A stretch of DNA of 41,199 bases, taken from positions 1 through 41,199 of the forward strand of contig CANRAF010000002.1 of NCBI GenBank assembly GCA_947628535.1. The letters run 5' to 3'. Positions 31,546 through 39,330 of this stretch are shown here, piece after piece. The number at the start of each line of letters is the position of its first letter. The stretch's first letter is position 1. The notes beneath the pieces were generated by a model. It ran no database searches. It was not told where the DNA came from and saw only the letters and a program-made list of their open reading frames with translations. The position numbers and the translations under genes are program-made. Origin of the DNA: an uncultured Bacilli bacterium (GTDB lineage Bacteria > Bacillota_I > Bacilli_A > RF39 > UBA660).

Positions 31546-32703
31546 TTATTCCTCTTTTTCTTTTATTTCTTCTTCTATTTTAGCAATATTTTGCTCTTTT
31601 GCTATGTCTTCATAAGTACTTATAAAAACCTCTACATACATTCTACCATTTTTAACGTATTTTTTCAAAGTTTTTTCCTTTATTATGTACTCATCTTTAT
31701 TTAATGTTTTATTTATTTCATTTTTAGCCTTAGTTTTTAGAATATTTTCTAGATTTTTTTCAGTATATTTATCCCTTTTTAATTTATAATTTTTTTCATG
31801 TTTTAAGAAAATAGTAAATATATCATTTTTAAAAAGAGTTCTGTTTTTAGATTCTTTAGAAGTTTTAATTTTGAATAATGTAATTTCTTTATTTTGCACT
31901 TTTAAAGATAGTTTTAAAGTATTTTTGTTAAGGGGCTCTAAACTGGAGTAATTTAAGTTTTCATTTAATTTTACTATATACCAAACTTCAGCATAGACTT
32001 TTCCAGATGCTTTTACTTTTCCTACTACTTTATCATTTCTATGAATGTTACCACTTATTATTATTTCTCCTTTTTTAACGTAATCATCTATATTCTTTAA
32101 AAGTTCTCCTTTTCTTGAATATACTTTTCTAATATAACCATTTTTTTCTGCTACAATGTCTTTTAACTCTGTGTTTTCTTTATTTTTATTTCCTACACGT
32201 TCAATTACTTTAACATTTAAATTAACACCTTTTATACTTAATTCAAGCCATTCGATACTATTTTCGTTTTCAGCTTTTATTTTAGATTTTACTTCATTTA
32301 GATAGTCATAATCTTTTTTAAGAGAAAAAAGAGTTATTCCATTTTCGTTTAACTGCTTTTTTATTAAATTTTTCATGTTACTATTATCTGTTTCGATATT
32401 TATAAAAAGAATAAAACTTGACATAAATATAACAAAAAAAATACTTATGATAAAGATAAGCAGAGATATTTTATATTTTTGATATTTTTCTATTATATTT
32501 AGTTTCCCTGATGTTTTTATAATATTTATTTCATAAGAGGTTTTAATTTGTTTTATTTTTTTATATGAATCATATGATACTTTTAAAAGAGTTCTGTCTT
32601 TTTCATATTTAATGTTTTCAATATTTATGTTTTCTTTAAATATTTTTACAAGTAATCTTTTAGTATTTTTTCCTTTAATTTCTATCCAAAAATAGTTTAA
32701 CAA
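31546..32703 (-). CDS. yqfD: Sporulation protein YqfD family
   Basis: A 385-residue protein with one membrane helix (about 78-103) after a cytosolic domain and a larger outer domain. Segments such as WLELSIKGVNLNVKVIER, then DIVAEKNGYIRKVYSRKGE and YVKKGEIIISG match YqfD. In Bacillus it is produced in the mother cell under sigma-E and needed for efficient spore formation. The start is TTG at 32703, after GGGTGATAAA, which overlaps the yqfC stop. Lysine-rich; the first gene of the pair is yqfC. Confidence 0.85.
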   Translation of the reverse strand: MLNYFWIEIKGKNTKRLLVKIFKENINIENIKYEKDRTLLKVSYDSYKKIKQIKTSYEINIIKTSGKLNIIEKYQKYKISLLIFIISIFFVIFMSSFILFINIETDNSNMKNLIKKQLNENGITLFSLKKDYDYLNEVKSKIKAENENSIEWLELSIKGVNLNVKVIERVGNKNKENTELKDIVAEKNGYIRKVYSRKGELLKNIDDYVKKGEIIISGNIHRNDKVVGKVKASGKVYAEVWYIVKLNENLNYSSLEPLNKNTLKLSLKVQNKEITLFKIKTSKESKNRTLFKNDIFTIFLKHEKNYKLKRDKYTEKNLENILKTKAKNEINKTLNKDEYIIKEKTLKKYVKNGRMYVEVFISTYEDIAKEQNIAKIEEEIKEKEE

Positions 32704-32707
32704 TTTA

Positions 32708-32941
32708 TCACCCGAATTCTATAGTTTTTATTTTCCCTTCAATTAGTAATTCTTTATTAAATAAACGATTTATTGTTAGATTTTCTCCTTTTATTTTTAC
32801 TATATTCTCTTTAGCGCTTACAATGATTTGATCTTCTTCAAAAACAATTATTTCTTCATAATTATTTATATCTATTTTTTCTTTTAAAACTGTTACTTTA
32901 AATCTTTTATCATAAATAATGTTTTTTAAATCATTAATCAT
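32708..32941 (-). CDS. yqfC: Sporulation protein YqfC family
   Basis: 77 residues, all-beta looking, with YEEIIVFEEDQIIVSAKENIV and the IKGENLTINRLFNKELLIEG core typical of YqfC. It pairs with yqfD (TGA stop four bases before the yqfD start). AAGGAG precedes the ATG. No sigma-A promoter is evident upstream; CATATTCT resembles a sigma-E -10 box only partly, so its regulation is open. Confidence 0.85.
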   Translation of the reverse strand: MINDLKNIIYDKRFKVTVLKEKIDINNYEEIIVFEEDQIIVSAKENIVKIKGENLTINRLFNKELLIEGKIKTIEFG

Positions 32942-32987
32942 ATATACTCCTTTATTTAAGAATATGAATAAATTAATAGAAAATGAA

Positions 32988-33010
32988 AAAGATTAGCATT
33001 GCTAATCTTT
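32988..33010. terminator. Terminator of the bacteriocin operon
   Basis: A 10-bp perfect stem AAAGATTAGC/GCTAATCTTT (32988-32997 with 33001-33010) with a 3-base loop and T on the minus strand. It touches the stop codon of the 49-residue membrane peptide. Confidence 0.82.
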
Positions 33011-33158
33011 AAGAACAGAAGATAATATTTCTTAAAAATGTTCCAAAATATATTCCAAGACTATATATAATAGTTATTATTTTTACTATTATGGGAATTG
33101 ATAAAATAATAAGTATAGTTTTTAAAATTTCTTTTTTATTATCTTTTATTAATTGCAT
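33009..33158 (-). CDS. 49-residue membrane peptide, candidate bacteriocin immunity protein
   Basis: A short frame of 49 residues with a charged N-terminus (about 1-13) and one long hydrophobic helix (about 14-41), ending in R43 and C48. There is no double-glycine leader. Its tail has Y-x2-G-x3-G-x3-R then C (Y32, G35, G39, R43, C48), the same spacing as in the second leader peptide upstream (Y19, G22, G26, R30 of the mature form). It overlaps that gene by ten bases (ATGCAATTAA) and has no clear ribosome binding site, so translation is probably coupled. Immunity is an inference; it might also be a third leaderless peptide. Confidence 0.6.
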   Translation of the reverse strand: MQLIKDNKKEILKTILIILSIPIIVKIITIIYSLGIYFGTFLRNIIFCS

Positions 33159-33337
33159 ATTTTTCTTTTTATTGCAGATCTTAGGCTTCTTCCAAAGTCT
33201 TTACCCATATTGTAGACTGCTTTAAAAGCTGAAGTAAAAGCATTGATTAAAGTACCTGAAATGCTTACTCCTCCCGCCACTTGGAGAAGTTCAGCATTAT
33301 TAAGCTCTTTTTTTACATGTTGATCTAACATAACCAT
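33149..33337 (-). CDS. Double-glycine leader bacteriocin-like peptide B
   Basis: A 62-residue precursor: leader of 23 residues ending LNNAELLQVAGG (L at -12, E at -8, L at -7, V at -4, GG at -2/-1), and a mature peptide of 39 residues starting VSISG. The mature part is cationic, with Y19-x2-G22-x3-G26-x3-R30 and C38. GxxxG motifs are typical of two-peptide (class IIb) bacteriocins. ATG at 33337 has CGGAG six bases before it; the frame is open from a TTG at 33355. The leader is encoded over the last 38 bases of peptide A in another frame. Confidence 0.8.
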   Translation of the reverse strand: MVMLDQHVKKELNNAELLQVAGGVSISGTLINAFTSAFKAVYNMGKDFGRSLRSAIKRKICN

Positions 33338-33440
33338 CAAATGCTCCGAAACCAAATATTAATCCTGCTATTGCTCCAACTACGACCCAAACTGATACTC
33401 CTCCAGAAATTTGCTTTAACTCTGTATTACTTAATTTCAT
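33300..33440 (-). CDS. Double-glycine leader bacteriocin-like peptide A
   Basis: A 46-residue precursor: leader of 14 residues, MKLSNTELKQISGG, a textbook LSxxELxxIxGG, then 32 mature residues starting VSVW. The mature part is a glycine-zipper helix with G8-x3-G12-x3-G16 and G18-x3-G22, then R25, C28 and a basic end (KKRA). Its ATG lies in the last codons of the exporter gene (14-base overlap); AAAGGGGA is the likely ribosome binding site but at a long spacing of eleven bases. No other product is known to me with exactly this sequence. Confidence 0.8.
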   Translation of the reverse strand: MKLSNTELKQISGGVSVWVVVGAIAGLIFGFGAFDGYVRSTCKKRA

Positions 33441-35466
33441 ATAAATTACCGTCCCCTTTCAACTTGTATTTTTTGTTAAATAAATTTTTATTGCTACTGC
33501 GATGTGATATCATGATTATTATTTTATCTTTATAACTTGCAAATATATTGTTTAAAATTTTTCTTTCTTCTTCAATAGAAATCTCATTAAATACTTCATC
33601 TAATATTAAAACATTTTTAAACTTCAAAAGCCCTCTTGCTAAAATTATTTTTTTTCTCTCACCACCACTTAAATTAAAACCAGATTCATCTATTAAATAA
33701 TTGTAATCTATTTTATTTTCCTTTAGAAAATCATCAAGTAGAGTTATTTTGCTTACTTTTTCCTGGTCTTCAGCGTTTGTTGATGCAAGGCTTAAATTAT
33801 CTTTAATTGTCCCTGGAAAAAGTTCTTCATTTTGACCTATATAAGTAATGTTTTCTCTAATAAAGGACAGGTCTAAATCATCTATATTTATATTGTCTAT
33901 TTTTATTTCACCACTTGTAAGTACATAGTATTTTAGCAACAATTTCATCATTGTTGACTTTCCAATTCCAGACTTTCCCGTTATGTATATTTTATCTCCC
34001 TTTTTTATATTTAAATTAATATTATTTAGTATAGTAACATCTGTTTGATATTTTACATTTTTAAAAGTAATTGTATTAACTTCGGAGAGAAGTGTCTTAT
34101 TAAACTTTTCTGTTTGCTGTTCTAAACAATCTAAAATCCTATCTGTTCCGGTTTGATATACTTTATAAAGTGAAATACTTTCAAGTATATTTGATAACAG
34201 TCCCATTATCATATAAAAAATCGATGAAAATAAAACAATGTCTAAATAATCCATTCCGACTTTTAGAACCAAAAAAGAAGCTACAAATAATAAAAATAAA
34301 TAACAGATATCAGTAAAAAGATTTAATGCAAAATCATAATTATAAATTTTTTTATTATATTTTTTAGAAATATTTAAGGTGTCGTTGTATTTTTCGTTTA
34401 ATAAATTTACTACTTTTTTACTAATATTAAGATTTTTAATTGTTTCAAAAGATGTTAAAAAATTTATTAAAGACGATGTATAGTTAATCTTTTTTACTTT
34501 TAATGTAGTAAAATTATCATTAATGATGTATTGATATTTTTTAGTAATTATAATAAGCAATATTATTATAATAGTAAGTGAAATACCAATATAAATATTT
34601 AGAAAACACATATAACAGATAATTGTTCCAATTAAAATTAAATCAACTACTGAGAGAATAAAGATTTTAGTTACTACTTCTTTGAAATTTTCAATATCAT
34701 CAATTATAGTTACTAATTCCCCTGCTCTTTTTTTGATGAAGTATTTGTAAGGAAGATTAAAAATATGATTAGATAGTTTTTCAGTTATTTCTTTATCAAT
34801 TTTTATACTTAAATTTAGCATTAATCTGTTTCTTATGAGGCTTATGAAATTTTTAACTATGCAGATATTTAGAAAAATTATTGCTACTAGAAATAAAAGA
34901 GAAATACTTTTTATTGACAGTACTATTTTTAAGTAATAGTTAAATGCTAAAGAAAAACTTATGAAAATAAGGGAGAGAAAAAGCGTTTGTATAATAATGT
35001 TTTTATTGGTTTTACAAATAGAAATAATTTCTTTTTTAAACCGTTTATCTTTTGCTCTTTTTTTCTTTTGTCCCTTAAAAATTAAAAATATTCCTGTTGT
35101 TATTTCTTCAAATTCTTCAAATGATATTCTTTTTATTCCTTCTGCTGGATCCATTATTTTTATGTCTTTTCCTATTTCTAGAATTACTATAAAGTGAAAT
35201 AAATTTTTATCTTTAATGGTATGAGCAATTGCTGGTAATTTTTCTAAAGACTTTATATCTGTTTTTATACCATAGGCATCTAAATTATAAGATTTACTTA
35301 TTTGAATTAAATCATATGCTGTATATCCATCTCTTTTTTGCTTAACTTTCGTTATAATGTTTTCTCTCGATGGTTTTATACCATAATACATGAGAATTGT
35401 CATCATGCAAGCAATGCCACAATCATTTGAAGTTTGCTGCAGTACATAATCATAATTTTTATTCAT
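33427..35466 (-). CDS. Bacteriocin-processing ABC transporter with C39 peptidase domain
   Basis: A 679-residue exporter that removes double-glycine leaders and secretes the peptides. The N-terminal C39 peptidase has Q11 and C16 (QQTSNDCGIAC), H91 (LFHFIVIL) and D106 (DPAEG). It is followed by a six-helix membrane domain (about 155-430) and an ATPase domain with Walker A GKSGIGKST, signature LSGGERKKI, Walker B VLILDEVF and the H-loop ISHR. All catalytic residues are present. In-frame starts at 35496 and later lie upstream of GAGGAGG; ATG at 35466 is at correct spacing. No HlyD-type accessory gene is present. Confidence 0.93.
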   Translation of the reverse strand: MNKNYDYVLQQTSNDCGIACMMTILMYYGIKPSRENIITKVKQKRDGYTAYDLIQISKSYNLDAYGIKTDIKSLEKLPAIAHTIKDKNLFHFIVILEIGKDIKIMDPAEGIKRISFEEFEEITTGIFLIFKGQKKKRAKDKRFKKEIISICKTNKNIIIQTLFLSLIFISFSLAFNYYLKIVLSIKSISLLFLVAIIFLNICIVKNFISLIRNRLMLNLSIKIDKEITEKLSNHIFNLPYKYFIKKRAGELVTIIDDIENFKEVVTKIFILSVVDLILIGTIICYMCFLNIYIGISLTIIIILLIIITKKYQYIINDNFTTLKVKKINYTSSLINFLTSFETIKNLNISKKVVNLLNEKYNDTLNISKKYNKKIYNYDFALNLFTDICYLFLLFVASFLVLKVGMDYLDIVLFSSIFYMIMGLLSNILESISLYKVYQTGTDRILDCLEQQTEKFNKTLLSEVNTITFKNVKYQTDVTILNNINLNIKKGDKIYITGKSGIGKSTMMKLLLKYYVLTSGEIKIDNINIDDLDLSFIRENITYIGQNEELFPGTIKDNLSLASTNAEDQEKVSKITLLDDFLKENKIDYNYLIDESGFNLSGGERKKIILARGLLKFKNVLILDEVFNEISIEEERKILNNIFASYKDKIIIMISHRSSNKNLFNKKYKLKGDGNLYEIK

Positions 35467-35503
35467 ATTCATCCTCCTCATATATACAATTAGCAAAAAA
35501 AAT

Positions 35504-35523
35504 AAAAAGACCTAGGTCTTTTT
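35504..35523. promoter_or_regulatory. Perfect 20-bp palindrome upstream of the bacteriocin exporter
   Basis: AAAAAGACCT/AGGTCTTTTT (35504-35513 with 35514-35523) followed on the minus strand by a T run. It is 38 bases before the exporter start. It may be a second terminator (attenuator) or a regulator site. I found no convincing promoter between it and the gene. Confidence 0.5.
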
Positions 35524-35542
35524 TTAAATATGAAAAAAAAAT

Positions 35543-35572
35543 AAAAGTACAGAAAAATTATTCTGTACTTTT
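35543..35572 (-). terminator. Terminator of the 353-residue unknown gene
   Basis: A 12-bp perfect stem AAAAGTACAGAA/TTCTGTACTTTT (35543-35554 with 35561-35572) with a 6-base loop, followed by T on the minus strand. It lies just after the stop codon at 35579. Confidence 0.88.
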
Positions 35573-35578
35573 TATATA

Positions 35579-36640
35579 CTAAGCTAAATTTCTATATGCT
35601 TGAGCATCTTCTTCAAAACTATTTAAATAAGGTTCAATGTTTACTACTGATTGATTAGGATTAACATAATTAATTCCAATTTCATTATTTTCAATACCTG
35701 AATTATCTCTAGTTTGAATTACTGGCTCTTCTATTCTAGCATCTCTTGCAACTTCTTCATATTCATCTTGAATTGCTTTCTTACTTGCAGCTTCTGTTGC
35801 AGTGTAACTTTTGCTAACTTCAATTATATTACGAATTGTTGGAGTGTGTTTAGCAATAAAACTATTACGAGATTCTGTAAGTTTTTTTATAGTATCTCTT
35901 ACTTTTTCAGATTCTTTATCAATATCTATTTTAGCTTCAGCATATTGTTTTATTTTAGCTTCTGTTTCATTATATACTGTTAAATTAGTATTTAAAAGAT
36001 TCTTTAAAGCTTCATCAACTTGTTGTATTGCTTCGATTACTCTTGGGTCTTCATTAGCTCCTATTTCAAGATATTGGAAATTATCAGATTTTTTCATTTC
36101 AGCAGTTCTATTTTTTCTCCCTTCATTATCAGATTTAGCACTTTGATCTTCATTAGATATTTTTTGGAATGTATCTGCAAGACGAACTTGTTTAGCTTTT
36201 TCTTCATTAAGACGTGCCTTTTTTTGATCATAAACTGCTTTATACATTTCCATTTCATCTTTCATAATTGTAACAGGAGTATTTAATAAATCTTCAAATT
36301 CTTTTTCAGTAACTACTTTTGGTTTTTCAACTTCAACATCTTTATGTTCATGTTTTATTGTTTCTTTATATCCACCATAATTTCCAGCAACCTTTGCTTT
36401 TATTTTTTCTTCGTTAAGTTCATATGGCATTTTTCCTATTTCACTACCATAAACAAAAGATGGTTTTTCAGTTTCTACAGGTTTTTCTGGTTTAACATCT
36501 ACTGGGCTTGGTTTAACTGGAACAGTAAAACTTGGTTTTTGGCTTGCTACTTTTTCTAAATCTGCACCTTTAAGTTTTATCTTTTTTGAATTTATAACTG
36601 TAACATTTATATATTCTTCACTAAAAATTCTTATATCCAT
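35579..36640 (-). CDS. Unknown coiled-coil protein with Pro-rich N-terminal linker
   Basis: I do not recognise this 353-residue protein. The first 25 residues look like a short beta segment (MDIRIFSEEYINVTVINSKK), followed by a Pro/Lys/Val-rich linker (about 34-62, several PxKP and EKP units), then long charged helices likely to form coiled coils (about 115-160 and 200-290). It has no signal peptide, membrane helix or cysteine, so it is probably cytosolic. AAGGAGG precedes the ATG. It follows the DUF1292 gene by 11 bases and is probably co-transcribed with it. A structural or scaffolding role is possible but not shown. Confidence 0.75.
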   Translation of the reverse strand: MDIRIFSEEYINVTVINSKKIKLKGADLEKVASQKPSFTVPVKPSPVDVKPEKPVETEKPSFVYGSEIGKMPYELNEEKIKAKVAGNYGGYKETIKHEHKDVEVEKPKVVTEKEFEDLLNTPVTIMKDEMEMYKAVYDQKKARLNEEKAKQVRLADTFQKISNEDQSAKSDNEGRKNRTAEMKKSDNFQYLEIGANEDPRVIEAIQQVDEALKNLLNTNLTVYNETEAKIKQYAEAKIDIDKESEKVRDTIKKLTESRNSFIAKHTPTIRNIIEVSKSYTATEAASKKAIQDEYEEVARDARIEEPVIQTRDNSGIENNEIGINYVNPNQSVVNIEPYLNSFEEDAQAYRNLA

Positions 36641-36651
36641 AATACCCCTCC

Positions 36652-36924
36652 TTATGCTTCTTCCTTTTTAGCAAGTTTTCTTAAAACATCTTTTATTCTA
36701 TTCCATTCTTCATCAGTGGATACTCCAATAAATCTTGTCCCTTGATCATCAGTTACTACTTCAGTTACATAAATAGTAACATTACCATTTGAATCAACTT
36801 CATTTTTTGTATAAACAACATACCTTTTTTTAGTATCATTGAATTCAAAGCTTATTACTTCTTCTACTTCTTCAGTTGTACCATCCAATTTATTTATTGT
36901 TAAAGTTTTCTTATTTTCATTCAT
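36652..36924 (-). CDS. DUF1292 family protein (YrzB-like)
   Basis: This 90-residue acidic protein matches DUF1292: a start rich in strand (LTINKLDGTTEEVEEVISFEF), then KKRYVVYTKNEVDSNGNVTIYV and a helical end with EEWNRIKDVL. The family is widespread in Firmicutes; its function is unknown. The open frame extends to 36984, but AAGGAGG sits nine bases before the ATG at 36924, and the promoter maps inside the extension. Confidence 0.85.
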   Translation of the reverse strand: MNENKKTLTINKLDGTTEEVEEVISFEFNDTKKRYVVYTKNEVDSNGNVTIYVTEVVTDDQGTRFIGVSTDEEWNRIKDVLRKLAKKEEA

Positions 36925-36952
36925 AAATATAGTCCTCCTTATTCTATAATGC

Positions 36953-36981
36953 ATTGTATCATAAAAAAAAATCAATTTCAA
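36953..36981 (-). promoter_or_regulatory. Promoter of the DUF1292/unknown pair
   Basis: Minus-strand TTGAAA (36976-36981), a 17-base spacer with a T9 run and TACAAT (36953-36958). Confidence 0.7.
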
Positions 36982-37061
36982 CAAATTTTGATTATTTTAT
37001 CGTTATTTTGTTTTAAATATAGATATTTTATATATTTCTTCTGTACTTTTATAATATTTAT

Positions 37062-37087
37062 AAAAAAAAGCAGATATTATTCTGCTT
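37062..37087 (-). terminator. Terminator of ssb
   Basis: A 7-bp stem AAGCAGA/TCTGCTT (37068-37074 with 37081-37087) with a 6-base loop that contains the ssb stop, followed by eight T on the minus strand. Confidence 0.8.
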
Positions 37088-37427
37088 CGCTATTATTTTG
37101 ATTATCTTTATTATTACTTGATAAAAATGTTACGCGCTCTGCTATTACTTCTGTTAGATACTTTTTGCTTCCATCTTTTTCATAAACTTTTGATTCAATA
37201 CGGCCCTTTACTCCTACAATATCACCTTTTTTACAATACTCTTTTGTATTAGTGGCCATCAGTTTCCATAAAGTACAATCAATAAAATCTGTTTCATACT
37301 CGCCATTTACATTTTTATAACTTCTTGGAATAGCTAAAGTTATATGAGAATAACTCGTACCATTTTTAGATTCTCTTACTTCAGGATCTTTTACTAGTCT
37401 ACCTACTAAAACTATTTGATTAAGCAT
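37077..37427 (-). CDS. ssb: Single-stranded DNA-binding protein
   Basis: A 116-residue SSB with one OB fold: MLNQIVLVGRLVKDPEVR, then TDFIDCTLWKLMA and GDIVGVKGRIES. It coats single-stranded DNA in replication and repair. The tail is short and ends in SEAE rather than the usual DDDxPF partner-binding tip, so interactions with RecO or other repair partners may be weak. It is not between rpsF and rpsR as is common. AAGGAGGTG precedes the ATG. Confidence 0.93.
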   Translation of the reverse strand: MLNQIVLVGRLVKDPEVRESKNGTSYSHITLAIPRSYKNVNGEYETDFIDCTLWKLMATNTKEYCKKGDIVGVKGRIESKVYEKDGSKKYLTEVIAERVTFLSSNNKDNQNNSEAE

Positions 37428-37447
37428 TTTTTCACCTCCTTGTTATA

Positions 37448-37476
37448 ACTATAAAGTTTTAAATATTTAGACGCAA
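37448..37476 (-). promoter_or_regulatory. Possible promoter of ssb
   Basis: Minus-strand TTGCGT (37471-37476), a 17-base spacer and TATAGT (37448-37453). The -35 is weak (three of six), but spacing is ideal. Confidence 0.5.
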
Positions 37477-37521
37477 ATGACCATTTTTAGGTTTTTATTT
37501 TTATACTTTTTACTAAATAAA

Positions 37522-37540
37522 AAAATTCCATTTATGGAAC
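37522..37540 (-). terminator. Terminator of the suf operon
   Basis: On the minus strand TTCCA-TAAA-TGGAA is followed by seven T, about 60 bases after the sufB stop. It separates suf from ssb. Confidence 0.7.
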
Positions 37541-37601
37541 TTTTGGTTTTAATTATTTTATATATTATCTAATTTTAATTTTTATAGTTTTTAATTTTTT
37601 T

Positions 37602-38909
37602 TTATAAATTTTGTTTAAGCAACTGATTTAATTCAACAGCATATTCCATAGGTAGTTCTTTTTTAAATCTATCAGTAAACCCGAGTACAATCATTTCTAT
37701 GGCCTTTTCTTTGGGAACTCCACGAGACATTAGATAAAATAATTTTTCTTCACTTATTTTAGATACTGTTGCTTCATGTTCAATAGTACTTTTATTTGTT
37801 TCTAAGATATTTGTAGGATAAGCATCACTTTTAGAATCTTTATCTAATATAAGAGTATCACATTTTACTATTGCTTCGCTATTTATAGCACTTTTTTTAA
37901 TATGAACTTTACTTCTAAAATCTGCTTTTCCACCATTTTGAGCAATACTTTTAGAGATAATACTACTACTTGTATTTTTTCCAATATGAATCATTTTAGC
38001 ACCACTATCTTGATGTTGGTTTTCTCTTGCAACACTTATAGTTACACAAACTCCTTTGGAATTATCACCTTTTAAAATAGAACAAGGATATTTCATTGTT
38101 TTATAAGATCCAATATTACCATCAATCCACTCCATTTTTCCACCTTCTTCTACTAAGGCTCTTTTAGTTACTAAGTTATAAACATTAGTAGCCCAGTTTT
38201 GAATAGTTGAATATCTGCAGGTACTATTTTTACCTACATAAATTTCTACTACTGCTGCATGAAGATTAGAGCTTGAATAGTTTTTAGCAGTACAACCTTC
38301 TACATAATTTAAAGAGCTGTTATCATCTACAATAATTAAAGTTCTTTCAAATTGTCCTAAATCTTTACTACTTATTCTAAAATAACTTTGAAGTGGCCTA
38401 TCTAATTTAGTATTTTTAGGAATATAAATAAAACTTCCACCAGAAAATACTGCTCCATTTAAAGCAGTGAATTTATTTTCTCTGTAATTTACAATTTTGC
38501 CAAAATATTTATCGATAAGTTCTCTATGATTTTTAAATGCATCTTCTATTGAGGTGAAAATAACATTTTTATTTTTTAACTCTTCAAGCATATTATGATA
38601 AATTACTTCACTTTGATATTGAACTCCTATTCCATCTAAATATTTTTCAGATGATATAACTCCTAAAGTGGAAAGTTCATCTTTAGTTTTTTCGCCTATT
38701 TGTTCCCAAGAATTAGTCATATCATCTTCACTAGATTTATAATAGTTAATATTATCAAAATCAATATTTAATTCTGGTCCAAAACTTGGAAGAGGAAGAT
38801 TTTTAAAAGCTTCATAACTTTTTAAGCGATAAGATAAAGCTTTATCATCCTCTCCCTTTAGTTTGGAAATTTTTTTTATTTTTTCTTCGTTTATTCCTTT
38901 AATTATCAT
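37602..38909 (-). CDS. sufB: Fe-S cluster assembly scaffold SufB
   Basis: A 435-residue beta-helix scaffold on which Fe-S clusters are built with SufC and SufD. Typical segments are SWEQIGEKTKDELSTLGV, the SGGSFIYIPKNTKLDRPLQSYFRI segment, VEGCTAKNYSSSNLHAAVVEI, the MEWIDGNIGS region and EHEATVSKISEEKLFYLMSRG. Its ATG lies 11 bases inside the end of sufU without a clear ribosome binding site, so translation is probably coupled. Last gene of the operon. Confidence 0.95.
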   Translation of the reverse strand: MIIKGINEEKIKKISKLKGEDDKALSYRLKSYEAFKNLPLPSFGPELNIDFDNINYYKSSEDDMTNSWEQIGEKTKDELSTLGVISSEKYLDGIGVQYQSEVIYHNMLEELKNKNVIFTSIEDAFKNHRELIDKYFGKIVNYRENKFTALNGAVFSGGSFIYIPKNTKLDRPLQSYFRISSKDLGQFERTLIIVDDNSSLNYVEGCTAKNYSSSNLHAAVVEIYVGKNSTCRYSTIQNWATNVYNLVTKRALVEEGGKMEWIDGNIGSYKTMKYPCSILKGDNSKGVCVTISVARENQHQDSGAKMIHIGKNTSSSIISKSIAQNGGKADFRSKVHIKKSAINSEAIVKCDTLILDKDSKSDAYPTNILETNKSTIEHEATVSKISEEKLFYLMSRGVPKEKAIEMIVLGFTDRFKKELPMEYAVELNQLLKQNL

Positions 38910-39330
38910 TTTCTAACTTTTTTATTAACCTTTCTATTGCCTTAGCGGGAAGTAATGCACAGTTTTTTCTATTTGGTTGTAGATATACTTCGTCATAAGC
39001 AATTAATTCTTCTAATAATTCTTTATCATATTCTTTTTCATTTATCATATTTTGGTAATTAATAAGAAGAGTTTTAGCATATTCTACACTTTTTCCTACT
39101 AATTTTCTTAACATAATAGAAGTAGCACTTGTTGATATAGCACAGGCTTCACCATTAAATGCTACATCCTTAATAAAACCACCCTCCACTAAAAAATAAA
39201 TATCTAAATTGTCAATGCAAGACTCATTATTCGTATTTATTTTTATATATTTTTCATCAGCTACTTCTTTTCTGTTATATGGGTTTTGATAATTATCAAG
39301 TATAAGAGTTCTTCTTAAATTTTCATCCAT
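38899..39330 (-). CDS. sufU: Sulfur-transfer protein SufU
   Basis: The zinc-dependent partner that takes sulfur from SufS. In this 143-residue protein the three cysteines expected are in NESCIDNLDIYF, GEACAISTSATS and NRKNCALLPAK; the aspartate after the first cysteine is kept (C-I-D). It begins MDENLRRTLILDNYQNPYN as in the family. ATG overlaps the sufS stop (TAATG) with GGTGAT before it. Confidence 0.94.
   Translation of the reverse strand: MDENLRRTLILDNYQNPYNRKEVADEKYIKINTNNESCIDNLDIYFLVEGGFIKDVAFNGEACAISTSATSIMLRKLVGKSVEYAKTLLINYQNMINEKEYDKELLEELIAYDEVYLQPNRKNCALLPAKAIERLIKKLENDN

Noticed and set aside
33149-33440. A single bacteriocin gene split by a frameshift
   Set aside because: Each frame has its own complete double-glycine leader, start and stop, so two genes explain the sequence better.
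36959-36975. T9 run in the DUF1292 promoter spacer as a second phase-variable switch
   Set aside because: A and T runs of this length are common throughout this AT-rich sequence, so it carries little weight compared with the G10 tract.
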